Shown here one piece after another: positions 1 through 8,862 of a stretch of DNA of 64,000 nucleotides. Source of the DNA: Blautia sp. MSJ-19. Its GTDB lineage: Bacteria > Bacillota > Clostridia > Lachnospirales > Lachnospiraceae. The notes under the pieces are model-generated. The model ran no database searches, was not told the origin of the DNA, and saw only the letters and a list, made by a program, of their open reading frames with translations. Location of the stretch: the NCBI RefSeq assembly GCF_018918125.1, contig NZ_JAHLQA010000015.1, positions 51,186 through 115,185 on the forward strand. The letters are read 5' to 3'. Position 1 is the stretch's first letter. Each line of letters starts with the position of its first letter. Made by a program: the position numbers and the translations under genes.

Positions 1-233
1 ACTACATCTCTGGCTGCCTGAAGAAGGGTTCCATCTCCCCCCAGTACAAGAATACACTGGGTTTTCTCCGGAATCAGATCTGGATTTGTATAATGATAAG
101 CTCCTTCCAGTTTGCGTTCAGCCTGCTGAATCTGACACTGTTTTCCATTTTTTTCAAGATACGCAACGATTTCATTTGTAATCTGAAAATCTTTGTCTTT
201 ATCACTGTTTGTGATGATATAAAACTTGTCCAT
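1..233 (-). CDS. nadK: NAD kinase, N-terminal part (cut by window edge)
   Basis: Phosphorylates NAD to NADP in the cytoplasm. Only about 77 N-terminal residues are present; the gene continues left of the window. It starts MDKFYIITNSDKD and contains LVLGGDGTLLQAA, the GGDGT signature of the NAD kinase family that contacts substrate. It lies 16 bp after tlyA, the usual clostridial order (tlyA-nadK, commonly followed by argR and recN), and is presumably co-transcribed with it. Confidence 0.93.
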   Translation of the reverse strand, partial: MDKFYIITNSDKDKDFQITNEIVAYLEKNGKQCQIQQAERKLEGAYHYTNPDLIPEKTQCILVLGGDGTLLQAARDV

Positions 234-249
234 CTCCCCTAAGCCTTCC

Positions 250-1059
250 TTAATCCAGCTGGCTGTGTGCCTCCTGCACAACAGCTTCAGGTGTCACCTC
301 AAGAGATGACTGGATTACTTCGCCCTCCGGTCTTTTCTTTAAATGAAGCAGATATTCAATATTGCCCTCCGGTCCTTTGATTGGTGAAAAAGAAAGATGA
401 GATGGTTCCATTGCAATCGAAGATGCATATGCAATTACCTTTTCAATGACTTCCAGATGAACTGCAGGGTCACGGACTACTCCCTTTTTGCCAACTTTTT
501 CTCTTCCGGCTTCAAACTGTGGTTTGATCAGACAGACGATCTCTCCATCTTCTGTAAGCAGATTACGCACCGGAAGAAGTACCTTTGTCAAAGAAATAAA
601 AGATACATCAATAGACGAAAACTGTGCCGGTCCCTCAATATTTTCCGGAAGCACATAGCGGATGTTTGTTTTTTCCATGCACACAACACGAGGATCGTTG
701 CGAAGTTTCCAGTCAAGCTGTCCATATCCGACATCAATAGAATAAACTTTTACCGCACCATTCTGCAGCATGCAATCCGTAAATCCTCCTGTAGATGCAC
801 CAACATCCATGCAGACTTTGCCATCCAGTGAAACGCCAAAATTATTCATGGCCTTTTCCAGCTTCAGTCCTCCACGGCTCACATACGGAAGTGTATTCCC
901 ACGGACTTCGATCTTTACAGTCTCTTTGAACATCGTTCCCGCTTTATCTTCTTTTTGTCCGTCTACATAAACATCTCCGGACATGATATATGCTTTTGCT
1001 TTCTCTCTGGAAGGTGCAAGTGCACGCTCCACCATCAAAAGATCCAGTCTTTTCTTCAT
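250..1059 (-). CDS. tlyA: TlyA family rRNA 2'-O-methyltransferase
   Basis: A 269-residue protein with an N-terminal S4 RNA-binding domain (about residues 4-65, starting MKKRLDLLMVERALAPSREKA) followed by a FtsJ-type SAM methyltransferase fold (CMDVGASTGGFTD about residues 83-95). Family members methylate the ribose of 16S and/or 23S rRNA; some are also called hemolysins, a historical label. The start ATG overlaps the dxs stop by 4 bp, indicating translational coupling. Confidence 0.93.
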   Translation of the reverse strand: MKKRLDLLMVERALAPSREKAKAYIMSGDVYVDGQKEDKAGTMFKETVKIEVRGNTLPYVSRGGLKLEKAMNNFGVSLDGKVCMDVGASTGGFTDCMLQNGAVKVYSIDVGYGQLDWKLRNDPRVVCMEKTNIRYVLPENIEGPAQFSSIDVSFISLTKVLLPVRNLLTEDGEIVCLIKPQFEAGREKVGKKGVVRDPAVHLEVIEKVIAYASSIAMEPSHLSFSPIKGPEGNIEYLLHLKKRPEGEVIQSSLEVTPEAVVQEAHSQLD

Positions 1060-2918
1060 TCCTGCTCCTCATATTCCTCTATTGCATCGAGAATATCCGG
1101 TGCTGACAGACCAATCTTGGCTCTCAGGCTTGCGACTTCTCCATGCTCCACAAAACGGTTCCAGATTGCGATCGGAAGTACTCGTACATCCGGATGACAG
1201 GCTTCCATATAAGCTGCCACATGCTCGCCAAATCCACCATTTTTGACATTTTCTTCTACTGTTACAAATAATTTATGCTCTTTTGCAAGTTCATCAAGAA
1301 GTTCCGTATCCAGAGGCTTTACAAACCTGACATTTACAAATGTAGGATCTTTCCCTCTGTTCTTCAGTTCCCTGTACACCTGCTCGCAGACCTGTGTCAT
1401 GCTTCCCACTGACAGAATCGCTGTTTTTTCTCCCCGGTAAAGAACTTCACTTTTTCCAAAGCGGATCGGACTCTCAAATTCTTCCAGTCCCTGATATGCA
1501 GTTCCTTTTGGATAACGAATCGCGCATGGTCCTGCTGCATGAACAGCAAATTCCAGCATTTTTTCAAGTTCTCTGTCATTCTTTGGTGCCATAACAGTCA
1601 TATTCGGCATCATAGTCAGATAGGACAGATCAAAATTTCCCTGATGTGTTTCTCCATCAGCCCCGACAAGACCTGCCCTGTCAATAGCAAAAATCACATG
1701 CAGATTCTGCATACAGACATCATGAAGCATCTGGTCTACCGCCCTCTGAAGAAAAGACGAATAAATTGCAACTACCGGTATCACTCCGCCGAGTGCCAGA
1801 CCTGCTGCAAAGCTGACCGCATGTTCTTCTGCTATACCGACATCAAACAGACGGTCCGGAAAAGCTTTTTCGAATTCTTTAAGGCCGGTCCCTTCTTTCA
1901 TTGCAGCAGTAATACCAACCAGTTTTGAATTATCTTTTCCAAGTTTTACCATTGCTTTTGCAAACACATCCGTATAAGTCGGTCCTTTTTTCACAGAAAG
2001 CTGTCTGCCGGTCTGTATATCAAACGGACCGGTTCCATGAAACTGATCCGGATGCAGGCTCGCCGGTGCATATCCCCTTCCCTTCTGGGTCAGAACATGA
2101 ACGATCACCGGACCTTCCACACGTTTGGCCTCATTAAAAAGCTTCATCATCTGTCGCATATCATGTCCGTCTACCGGTCCAAGATATGTCAGTCCCATAT
2201 TTTCAAAAAGCATACCCGGTATGATCAGCTGCTTGATGCTGCTCTTGGTCTTGCGCATGGTATCCACCACCGCTGTTCCGACCTTTGGTATCTTCTTGAG
2301 TGTCTTGGTCACATTCAGTTTCATTCCTGTATATGCTTCTGCAGTACGCAGCGCACTCAGATAAGAAGACATTCCTCCGACATTTTTGGAAATCGACATA
2401 TTGTTATCATTGAGTACAATGATAAAATTTGTTTTTAATTCTGCGGCATTATTTAACGCTTCATATGCCATGCCTCCGGTCAGTGCCCCGTCTCCGATCA
2501 CAGACACTACACGGTATTTCTGTCCCAGAAGATCTCTTGCTCTTACATATCCAAGCCCCGCAGAGATCGAATCTGAACTGTGTCCGGCATCAAACGCATC
2601 ACAGTCGCTTTCACCTCTCTTTGGAAATCCGCTCATTCCGCCTTCTTTTCGGAGATTTTTGAAACCGTCTTTTCTTCCTGTCAGGATTTTATGCGTATAT
2701 GCCTGATGTCCCACATCCCATACGATCTTATCCTGTGGAAAATCCAGTACATTGTGTAAAGCCAGCGTCAGCTCTACCACACCAAGATTTGATGCCAGAT
2801 GGCCCCCCGTCTGACTGACTGACTCGATCAGAAATTCTCTGATCTCATCTGCAAGCTGTGGAAAATCTGCCAAAGCTATCTTGTGTATATCATTAGGCTT
2901 ATTGATCTTTTCCAACAT
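1056..2918 (-). CDS. dxs: 1-deoxy-D-xylulose-5-phosphate synthase
   Basis: Thiamine-diphosphate enzyme that condenses pyruvate and glyceraldehyde 3-phosphate, the first step of the MEP isoprenoid pathway. 620 residues, normal for the family. Visible motifs are the TPP-binding GDGALTGGMAYEALNNA stretch and the transketolase-type DRAGLVGADGETHQG. The frame is open further upstream, but the ATG at 2918 (MLEKINKPND) has an AGAGGG Shine-Dalgarno and sits 16 bp after ispA. Its neighbour ispA acts later in the same pathway. Confidence 0.96.
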   Translation of the reverse strand: MLEKINKPNDIHKIALADFPQLADEIREFLIESVSQTGGHLASNLGVVELTLALHNVLDFPQDKIVWDVGHQAYTHKILTGRKDGFKNLRKEGGMSGFPKRGESDCDAFDAGHSSDSISAGLGYVRARDLLGQKYRVVSVIGDGALTGGMAYEALNNAAELKTNFIIVLNDNNMSISKNVGGMSSYLSALRTAEAYTGMKLNVTKTLKKIPKVGTAVVDTMRKTKSSIKQLIIPGMLFENMGLTYLGPVDGHDMRQMMKLFNEAKRVEGPVIVHVLTQKGRGYAPASLHPDQFHGTGPFDIQTGRQLSVKKGPTYTDVFAKAMVKLGKDNSKLVGITAAMKEGTGLKEFEKAFPDRLFDVGIAEEHAVSFAAGLALGGVIPVVAIYSSFLQRAVDQMLHDVCMQNLHVIFAIDRAGLVGADGETHQGNFDLSYLTMMPNMTVMAPKNDRELEKMLEFAVHAAGPCAIRYPKGTAYQGLEEFESPIRFGKSEVLYRGEKTAILSVGSMTQVCEQVYRELKNRGKDPTFVNVRFVKPLDTELLDELAKEHKLFVTVEENVKNGGFGEHVAAYMEACHPDVRVLPIAIWNRFVEHGEVASLRAKIGLSAPDILDAIEEYEEQE

Positions 2919-2934
2919 CCTTCGTATCCCTCTT

Positions 2935-3825
2935 TCATTTCCTGCGGCTTGCCATTTCAATGACAAGTTCTGTCAGGAATTCATTTTTATTATATAGTCT
3001 GTCCAGAACTTCCAGAGCTCTTTCAGAAAGTTCTCTTACCTGTTCAGATGCCTTCTCTACACCGAAAAGAGTCACATAAGTAACTTTATTATTTTTCTCA
3101 TCGCTGTGTACCGGCTTCCCCAGTTCCTGGCTGGTACTGGTCACATCCAGAATGTCATCCTGTATCTGGAAAGCCAGGCCAATATCTGATGCTGCCCGCT
3201 CGATCATAGCTGTCTGTTCTTCATCCGCACCTGCCAGAACCGCTCCGGTCATCATAGAAGCCTCGATCAATGCAGAAGTCTTGTGTTCATAAATATAATC
3301 CAGCAGTTCTTTTTCCAGCGGCTTGCCATCATTCTCGACATCCACACTCTGTCCGCCAAGCATCCCATAAATACCTGTTTTCTCTGCCATGATCCGAACC
3401 GCACGAATGACCCTGTCTTTATCCTGCGTCATATCAAATGCACGGAACATCGTTTCATAAGCATAATTCAGGAGTGTTACGCCACTCAGCACCCCCATCG
3501 CTTCTCCATATACTTTGTGCGTGGTCAGACGTCCCCTCCGATAATCATCATTGTCGATTGCCGGCAGATCATCGTGGATCAGCGAATGTGTATGGATCAT
3601 TTCGATTCCTGCCATAAACGGTTCCGCAAGCTTTTCTTCTCCGCCAAAAAGGCGTAATGTTTCCAGAAGAAGAATCGGACGCAGTCTCTTGCCTCCGGCA
3701 CACATACTGTAGTTCATCGCCTGTGCCATGGTTCTGGAAAATCCTTTTTCCTCCGGAAGCCATCTGCGGATCACCTCTTCTGCATAATCCGTTCTCTGCT
3801 GTAATTCTTCTTTAAAATTCACGTA
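2935..3825 (-). CDS. ispA: Polyprenyl (geranyl/farnesyl) diphosphate synthase
   Basis: Trans-prenyltransferase that elongates isopentenyl diphosphate to farnesyl diphosphate. Both aspartate-rich motifs are visible: DDLPAIDNDD (first) and DDILD (second), with GGKRLRP near the N terminus for diphosphate binding. The most likely start is the GTG at 3825 (VNFKEELQQR), giving 296 residues; ATGs at 3834 and 3840 are alternatives but lack spacing from a ribosome site. The 5' end overlaps xseB by 14 bp. Confidence 0.93.
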   Translation of the reverse strand, partial: YVNFKEELQQRTDYAEEVIRRWLPEEKGFSRTMAQAMNYSMCAGGKRLRPILLLETLRLFGGEEKLAEPFMAGIEMIHTHSLIHDDLPAIDNDDYRRGRLTTHKVYGEAMGVLSGVTLLNYAYETMFRAFDMTQDKDRVIRAVRIMAEKTGIYGMLGGQSVDVENDGKPLEKELLDYIYEHKTSALIEASMMTGAVLAGADEEQTAMIERAASDIGLAFQIQDDILDVTSTSQELGKPVHSDEKNNKVTYVTLFGVEKASEQVRELSERALEVLDRLYNKNEFLTELVIEMASRRK

Positions 3826-4042
3826 ATGTCCCATCCTCATCCATCTGAAGCATCTTTTTTTCTACAGTATCCAGTCTGTCACTGCAGTATTTCAGAAGCT
3901 CCATGCCTTTTTTGTATAAACGAAAAGAATCCTCCAGTGATGTCTCACCACTTTCCAGCTTTTCAGCAATGGTGTCCAGTTCCTGAAAGACTTCTTCTAC
4001 TTCTTTATCCTGTGTATCTGTTTTCTGAATCTGTTCTGTCAT
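3812..4042 (-). CDS. xseB: Exodeoxyribonuclease VII small subunit
   Basis: 76 residues, a helical protein of the XseB family (EEVFQELDTIAEKLESGETSLEDSFRLYKKGMELLKYC). It packs on XseA to form exonuclease VII, which degrades single-stranded DNA to short oligonucleotides. Overlaps xseA by 4 bp upstream and ispA downstream, so the three genes are translationally coupled. Confidence 0.94.
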   Translation of the reverse strand: MTEQIQKTDTQDKEVEEVFQELDTIAEKLESGETSLEDSFRLYKKGMELLKYCSDRLDTVEKKMLQMDEDGTLREF

Positions 4043-5250
4043 TTATTCCAGTCTTCCTTCCTGCTGCTCCGTACCTCTGCTTCGATCACACCATCCGTTA
4101 CAGAAATTTCCACCAGTTCGCCCGGCCACACCTGTTCTGTTGATATGATTCCGTTTCCGTCTCTGTCTGTAACAAAAGAATATCCCTGATTTAATTTGTA
4201 TAACGGCGACAACCCTTTATATCGTTCCAGATAGATTCCCAGAGTATGCCGTTCTTCTGCCAGACGATTTCGCATTGCTTTTCGCAGCACTTCCTCCAGG
4301 TCAGCCAGACGCTGTCGATTATCCCGAAGCTTTGTTTCCGGATTCAGGTACTGAAACCGCATCTGATGCTGCTCTAACTGTATCCGTGCAAGTTCTGTCC
4401 TGCGCTGCATCCCCCGCTGCAGTCTGTCTCTCAGTCCGGCCATATTCTGCAGAATCTGTCTGAAATCTGCCACTGCAAGTTCGGCGGCTGCCGAGGGTGT
4501 CGGTGCACGAAGATCTGAAACAAAATCAGCAATCGTGAAATCCGTCTCATGTCCCACTGCTGATATGATCGGGGTCTGACACTCAAAGATGGCTCTTGCA
4601 ACTTTTTCTTCGTTAAATGCCCAGAGATCTTCGATAGAACCACCGCCACGTCCGACAATGATCACATCCACATCAGATCGATCCAGCATCTGAATGCCAT
4701 GTACGATACTGTCTGCCGCACCTTCGCCCTGTACCAGGGCCGGATAGAGAATAATCTGTATATAGGGATTTCTTCTCAGGGAAATATTCCGGATATCCTG
4801 CACAGCCGCTCCGGTAGGTGCTGTAACCACTCCCAGCCGCCGTACATAGGCAGGAATCGGCTGCTTATATTCCCGGGCAAACATCCCCATCTCTTCCAGC
4901 TCTTCTTTCAGTGCAAGAAATCTCTCATAAAGTGCTCCCGCACCCTCCAGCGTAATCTCTCTGGCATACAGCTGATAACGTCCATCTCTTTCATATACAT
5001 CCACCGCACCGCCTACAACGACCCGATCCCCATCTTTCATGCGGAACGCCAGTCCTCTGCGATGTCCGGCAAACATCACACAGGAAAGTACTCCTGTTTC
5101 ATCCTTCAGTGAAAAGTAAATATGTCCGCTGGTATGATATTTGCAATTGGAGACTTCTCCTTTTACATAAATCTTCTGTAAAATAAAGTCCTGCGTAAAC
5201 ATATTCTTGACATATCGATTGACCTGTCCTACTGAAAAAATATTTTTCAT
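4039..5250 (-). CDS. xseA: Exodeoxyribonuclease VII large subunit
   Basis: 403 residues. The N-terminal OB-fold (about residues 1-100, SVGQVNRYVKNM...VKGEVSNCKYHTSGHIYFSLKD) binds single-stranded DNA; the central domain carries the family signatures VVTAPTGAAVQDI and GRGGGSIEDLWAFNEE, and a helical region precedes the C terminus. Catalytic subunit of ExoVII in DNA repair. Begins 5 bp after the nusB stop. Confidence 0.96.
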   Translation of the reverse strand: MKNIFSVGQVNRYVKNMFTQDFILQKIYVKGEVSNCKYHTSGHIYFSLKDETGVLSCVMFAGHRRGLAFRMKDGDRVVVGGAVDVYERDGRYQLYAREITLEGAGALYERFLALKEELEEMGMFAREYKQPIPAYVRRLGVVTAPTGAAVQDIRNISLRRNPYIQIILYPALVQGEGAADSIVHGIQMLDRSDVDVIIVGRGGGSIEDLWAFNEEKVARAIFECQTPIISAVGHETDFTIADFVSDLRAPTPSAAAELAVADFRQILQNMAGLRDRLQRGMQRRTELARIQLEQHQMRFQYLNPETKLRDNRQRLADLEEVLRKAMRNRLAEERHTLGIYLERYKGLSPLYKLNQGYSFVTDRDGNGIISTEQVWPGELVEISVTDGVIEAEVRSSRKEDWNK

Positions 5251-5255
5251 TTTTA

Positions 5256-5786
5256 TTATTCTGCGCTTTCTTCGGACGCTTTCTGATCTTTCTGGACTTT
5301 TGCATCTTTCTTAGAAGATCTGATAATGATCTTTGCAGAATGAGTCTGACGACGAGGTTTTTTGTGTTCTTCGCCGGAATCCTTTTTGCCACTGGCAATC
5401 TTTCCAAGGATACCATTGACAAAAGAGCCAGAATCTTCACCACCAAAAAGTTTGGCAAGTTCTACTGCCTCATTGATCGCAACTCCAACCGGCACATCCT
5501 CATCCATTTTCATTTCATATACCGCCAGACGCAGTGCAGTCAGGTCCACACGGTTCATTCGTGATGTCTTCCATCCACGGCTGTAATCGTTCAGGATCTG
5601 GTCAATCTCACTCAGATGTTCCAGAATATGGTCATACTTCTGCTGGATTGCCTCCTGATCTGCCTCTGCCAGTTCACCAAGACCGTCAAAATAGATTGAC
5701 AGCTGCTCCGGCATTTCGTTTTCTGTATTGAACTGTGTCATAAACAACAGTTTAAAAATATGTTCTCTCTGCTCGCTTCTTCGCAT
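5256..5786 (-). CDS. nusB: Transcription antitermination factor NusB
   Basis: All-helical RNA-binding protein that, with NusE/S10, assembles the rRNA antitermination complex. The start at 5786 (MRRSEQREHIFKLLF) follows AGGAGGAAAC; the frame extends upstream without a ribosome site. 176 residues; the NusB core ends near GGEDSGSFVNGILGKIA, and about 40 further residues form a charged, Lys/Glu/Ser-rich tail not present in most NusB proteins. First gene of the run to nadK. Confidence 0.93.
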   Translation of the reverse strand: MRRSEQREHIFKLLFMTQFNTENEMPEQLSIYFDGLGELAEADQEAIQQKYDHILEHLSEIDQILNDYSRGWKTSRMNRVDLTALRLAVYEMKMDEDVPVGVAINEAVELAKLFGGEDSGSFVNGILGKIASGKKDSGEEHKKPRRQTHSAKIIIRSSKKDAKVQKDQKASEESAE

Positions 5787-5801
5787 GTTTCCTCCTAAGG
5801 A

Positions 5802-5823
5802 AATGTCTGCTAAAGCAGACATT
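5802..5823 (-). promoter_or_regulatory. Leader hairpin upstream of nusB
   Basis: A perfect 9-bp inverted repeat, AATGTCTGC-TAAA-GCAGACATT, lies just upstream of the nusB ribosome site. There is no T-run after it on either strand, so it is not an intrinsic terminator. It may be a leader structure of the nusB mRNA or a protein site; function unknown. Confidence 0.5.
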
Positions 5824-5874
5824 CATTATTTCCATATAAAACCATGGTTACCCGCATTTCAGGGCCTGATAAAG

Positions 5875-5902
5875 AAAAAAGGAAAGAAACACTTTCCTTT
5901 TT
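5875..5902 (-). terminator. Intrinsic terminator after asp23
   Basis: On the minus strand GGAAAG-TGTTT-CTTTCC is followed by TTTTTT; flanking A and T residues can extend the stem. It lies about 10 bp downstream of the asp23 stop and ahead of the nusB leader. Confidence 0.85.
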
Positions 5903-5912
5903 CCGGTTACGT

Positions 5913-6299
5913 TTACTTATCTTTTTCGCTCTCCATATCTACACCTGCAATGCGAATATTTACATCTGCAACTTCCAGGCCAGTCATATTTTCAATGGAT
6001 GATTTTACTTTATCCTGAACCTTCTTGCTTACTTCAAGGATATTCTTACCAAATTCAATATTCAGGGTAAGGTCTACAGTCACAACGCCTTCCAGAACAG
6101 TTACTTTAACACCCTTGGAAAGATTCTTGACTCCAAGTTTGCTTACCAGTTCATTGGTAATGTTGCCTTCCATGGAAGCAACACCCTCTACTTCTGTAGC
6201 AGCCAGTCCTGCGATAACGGTTACGACTTCATCAGCGATCTTGACTTCACCGATTCCACCTACATCCTGTAATTTATAAGTTGTTCTTTTTTCTGCCAT
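5913..6299 (-). CDS. Asp23/Gls24 family envelope stress protein
   Basis: 128 residues of the Asp23/DUF322 family. Characteristic stretches are IADEVVTVIAGLAATEVEGVASMEG and VTVDLTLNIEFGKNILEVSKKVQDKV. In staphylococci Asp23 is a cytoplasmic protein attached to the membrane and tied to envelope homeostasis; clostridial copies next to nusB are common and poorly studied. Ribosome site GGAGG 7 bp before the ATG. Single-gene unit with its own promoter and terminator. Confidence 0.93.
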   Translation of the reverse strand: MAEKRTTYKLQDVGGIGEVKIADEVVTVIAGLAATEVEGVASMEGNITNELVSKLGVKNLSKGVKVTVLEGVVTVDLTLNIEFGKNILEVSKKVQDKVKSSIENMTGLEVADVNIRIAGVDMESEKDK

Positions 6300-6344
6300 T
6301 CCAATTCCTCCTGCGGATTCCGAATCGAATTTTTTGATAGCTTT

Positions 6345-6353
6345 AGTATATCA
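6345..6353 (-). promoter_or_regulatory. Probable promoter of asp23 (extended -10)
   Basis: Minus-strand TGATATACT gives an extended -10 (TG-N-TATACT) about 45 bp before the asp23 start; the -35 region is weak (TTTTAT at 17 bp). Confidence 0.5.
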
Positions 6354-6377
6354 AATCTGATCCAAAAATAAAAGCGT

Positions 6378-7967
6378 TTATTTACTGAATTCCGTCAGCA
6401 CCAGATTCGGATTTCTGTCTTCTGTCATACCTACACTCCATGCATTGACAAACAGCAGCAGCGGATTGCCTTTGAGGTCTGTGACTTTTTTCATATCAGA
6501 AGTTCCGGTAATCTTGGAAACATCCACTTCTTCCTTGTTTGCGATCCAGCGGATATGCTCATAAGGCAGATTTTCCAGACGGATTTCTACATTGTATTCA
6601 TTTTCCAGACGATATTTCAGAACGTCAAACTGCAGGACACCTACAACACCCACGATGATTTCTTCCATACCAGTATTGAATTCCTGGAAAATCTGGATTG
6701 CACCCTCCTGCGCGATCTGATTGATTCCCTTCACAAACTGCTTACGTTTCATAGTATCGATCTGACGAACCCTTGCAAAATGTTCCGGTGCAAATGTCGG
6801 AATACCCTCAAATGCAAATTTATTGCCTGGTGAACAGATCGTATCACCGATGGAGAAGATACCCGGATCAAACACTCCTATGATGTCTCCGGCATATGCC
6901 TCGTCTACCACATGACGGGATTCCGCCATCATCTGCTGTGGCTGGAGAAGACGCATCTTCTTTTCACCCTGCACATGATACACTTCCTGAGACGCATCAA
7001 ATTTACCGGAACAAATACGCATAAACGCAATTCTGTCTCGATGGGCCTTATTCATATTTGCCTGGATCTTGAATACAAAAGCAGAGAAATCATCAGACAT
7101 CGGATCGATCTCTCCCTCATCTGACACTCTCGGAAGCGGAGAAGTTGTCATCTTGAGGAAATGTTCCAGAAAAGTTTCCACTCCGAAGTTGGTCAGTGCA
7201 GAACCAAAAAATACCGGTGTCATATTTCCCTTACTTACCTGCTCCTGATCAAAATCCACGCTTGCTCCATCCAGAAGTTCGATTTCTTCCATCAGCTGTT
7301 CTCTCTGATCCGGATCCACGATCTCATTCAGACGCTCATCATCAATATCGATTTCCTCGATCACGCCTTCTTTGGTTCCCTTCTGTGTATCAGAGAATGT
7401 CAGGACCTTATGTGTATTCCGGTCATAAACTCCACGGAATTTTTTGCCTGAGCCGATCGGCCAGTTGATCGGACACGTTGCGATTCCGAGTTCTTTTTCT
7501 ATTTCGTCCAGAAGATCAAACGTATCATTTGCATCTCTGTCCATTTTGTTGATAAACGTAAAAATAGGAATGTGACGCATAACACAGACTTTAAACAGTT
7601 TTCTGGTCTGTGCCTCCACACCTTTGCTTCCGTCAATGACCATGACTGCTGAATCCGCAGCCATCAGGGTACGGTAAGTATCTTCAGAGAAATCCTGATG
7701 TCCCGGTGTATCCAGAATATTGATACAATAGCCGTCATAATGAAACTGTAGTACAGAAGAAGTTACGGAAATACCTCTCTCTTTTTCTATTTCCATCCAG
7801 TCAGATACTGCATGGCGGGCTGTGGCTTTACCCTTAACACTGCCTGCCAGATTAATGGCACCTCCATACAGCAGGAATTTCTCAGTCAGAGTTGTCTTAC
7901 CTGCATCCGGGTGGGAGATAATGGCAAAGGTTCTTCTTTTTTCTATTTCTTTCGCATACTTAGACAC
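6378..7967 (-). CDS. prfC: Peptide chain release factor 3
   Basis: 529-residue GTPase that recycles RF1/RF2 from ribosomes after termination. P-loop ISHPDAGKTTLTEK near residue 18, G3 DTPGHQDFSED, G4 NKMD. Distinguished from EF-G by length and by RF3-specific N terminus (KEIEKRRTFAIISHPDAGKTT). The start is a GTG at 7967 preceded by AGGAGG at 6 bp. Confidence 0.96.
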   Translation of the reverse strand: MSKYAKEIEKRRTFAIISHPDAGKTTLTEKFLLYGGAINLAGSVKGKATARHAVSDWMEIEKERGISVTSSVLQFHYDGYCINILDTPGHQDFSEDTYRTLMAADSAVMVIDGSKGVEAQTRKLFKVCVMRHIPIFTFINKMDRDANDTFDLLDEIEKELGIATCPINWPIGSGKKFRGVYDRNTHKVLTFSDTQKGTKEGVIEEIDIDDERLNEIVDPDQREQLMEEIELLDGASVDFDQEQVSKGNMTPVFFGSALTNFGVETFLEHFLKMTTSPLPRVSDEGEIDPMSDDFSAFVFKIQANMNKAHRDRIAFMRICSGKFDASQEVYHVQGEKKMRLLQPQQMMAESRHVVDEAYAGDIIGVFDPGIFSIGDTICSPGNKFAFEGIPTFAPEHFARVRQIDTMKRKQFVKGINQIAQEGAIQIFQEFNTGMEEIIVGVVGVLQFDVLKYRLENEYNVEIRLENLPYEHIRWIANKEEVDVSKITGTSDMKKVTDLKGNPLLLFVNAWSVGMTEDRNPNLVLTEFSK

Positions 7968-8024
7968 GTTTTGCCTCCTGTCTATGATCCATTTTTCAAT
8001 TTTCTAATTTCTATACAACTTTTT

Positions 8025-8054
8025 ATTCTAGTATATGAAATACCCTGATGTCAA
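8025..8054 (-). promoter_or_regulatory. Promoter of prfC
   Basis: Minus-strand TTGACA (8049-8054) and TAGAAT (8025-8030) separated by 18 bp, about 60 bp upstream of the prfC start: a sigma-A type promoter with perfect -35. Confidence 0.75.
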
Positions 8055-8069
8055 GAAAAAGCTCTGTCT

Positions 8070-8112
8070 AAAAAAAGACAGCACAACTGCCCGGATCAAA
8101 AAATCCGGGCAG
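8070..8112 (-). terminator. Terminator of the spoIIIA operon
   Basis: Minus-strand stem CTGCCCGGAT / ATCCGGGCAG (10 bp) starts a few bases after the spoIIIAH stop; a T-run (TCTTTTTTT) follows 8-10 bases later. A second small stem (CTGTCT / AGACAG) spans the T-run. Confidence 0.8.
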
Positions 8113-8119
8113 ACGCACT

Positions 8120-8851
8120 TCAGTCATAAATTCCTTCGGTTACGATATCTTCTCCTGCTGTCTCCTGCTCTTCATATGTATCCGTCTCTTCCTGCTGACT
8201 GTCCTGTTCTGTATCCGCAGCTGCATCCTCTTCGCTTTCATTTAATGGGGTGATCACGATATTCTCCGGTGCGATCCCTGTCTTACGTTTTACAATATCC
8301 TCAATCTGTGCACGCTGTGCATCCTCCAGATCTGTCTGAGGCACGACCACATCTGCTGTTTCCCCCGTCAGATTGACCACTGCATTTTCGAACCCTTTTG
8401 CCTCCAGAAGCATTTCCGCAGCTGCTTCTTTTTCAGATATCTCTGTCATCTGCACCATGGTATTTACTGCTTCCTGTTTCTGATCCTCTCCAACTTCTGT
8501 ATTATTCAGGATTTCCTGCAAATCTGCCTTGTTCTGAGAGCGCACCTGTTCTCTGGAAAGCTTTGCCTGTGCAGCAAAATCGGACGCACCGGTCAGCACC
8601 GCTTCTCCAGGCGTACTTCCCGCATCCGGAATTTCTGCAGTTTCTGTAACATCTCCTGCATTTTCGTTCTCTGCGACTGTCTGATCACTCAGGTCATACT
8701 CCACCTGGTCCAGAATACTGGCACTGTCCGTACTGGCTTCTTTGTCTCCCGGAAGCAGATCCACATCTGCAAAATTCAGATACCCGGCTACCGCAATAAG
8801 AATTGCCAGTGAGGTAATGATCACCTGATTTTTCCTGAATATTTTTTTCAC
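8120..8851 (-). CDS. spoIIIAH: Stage III sporulation protein AH
   Basis: Mother-cell membrane protein that forms a ring and binds SpoIIQ of the forespore to build the feeding-tube channel. One N-terminal membrane segment (VIITSLAILIAVAGYLNFA), a long acidic linker, then the ring-building domain from about residue 100 (LSREQVRSQNKADLQEILNN...). The frame opens at 8866, overlapping spoIIIAG by 4 bp, but GAGGAG sits inside that start; the GTG at 8851 has proper spacing and is preferred. An acidic Gln/Glu tail of about 35 residues is extra. Confidence 0.92.
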   Translation of the reverse strand: MKKIFRKNQVIITSLAILIAVAGYLNFADVDLLPGDKEASTDSASILDQVEYDLSDQTVAENENAGDVTETAEIPDAGSTPGEAVLTGASDFAAQAKLSREQVRSQNKADLQEILNNTEVGEDQKQEAVNTMVQMTEISEKEAAAEMLLEAKGFENAVVNLTGETADVVVPQTDLEDAQRAQIEDIVKRKTGIAPENIVITPLNESEEDAAADTEQDSQQEETDTYEEQETAGEDIVTEGIYD

Positions 8852-8862
8852 CTTTTCACTCC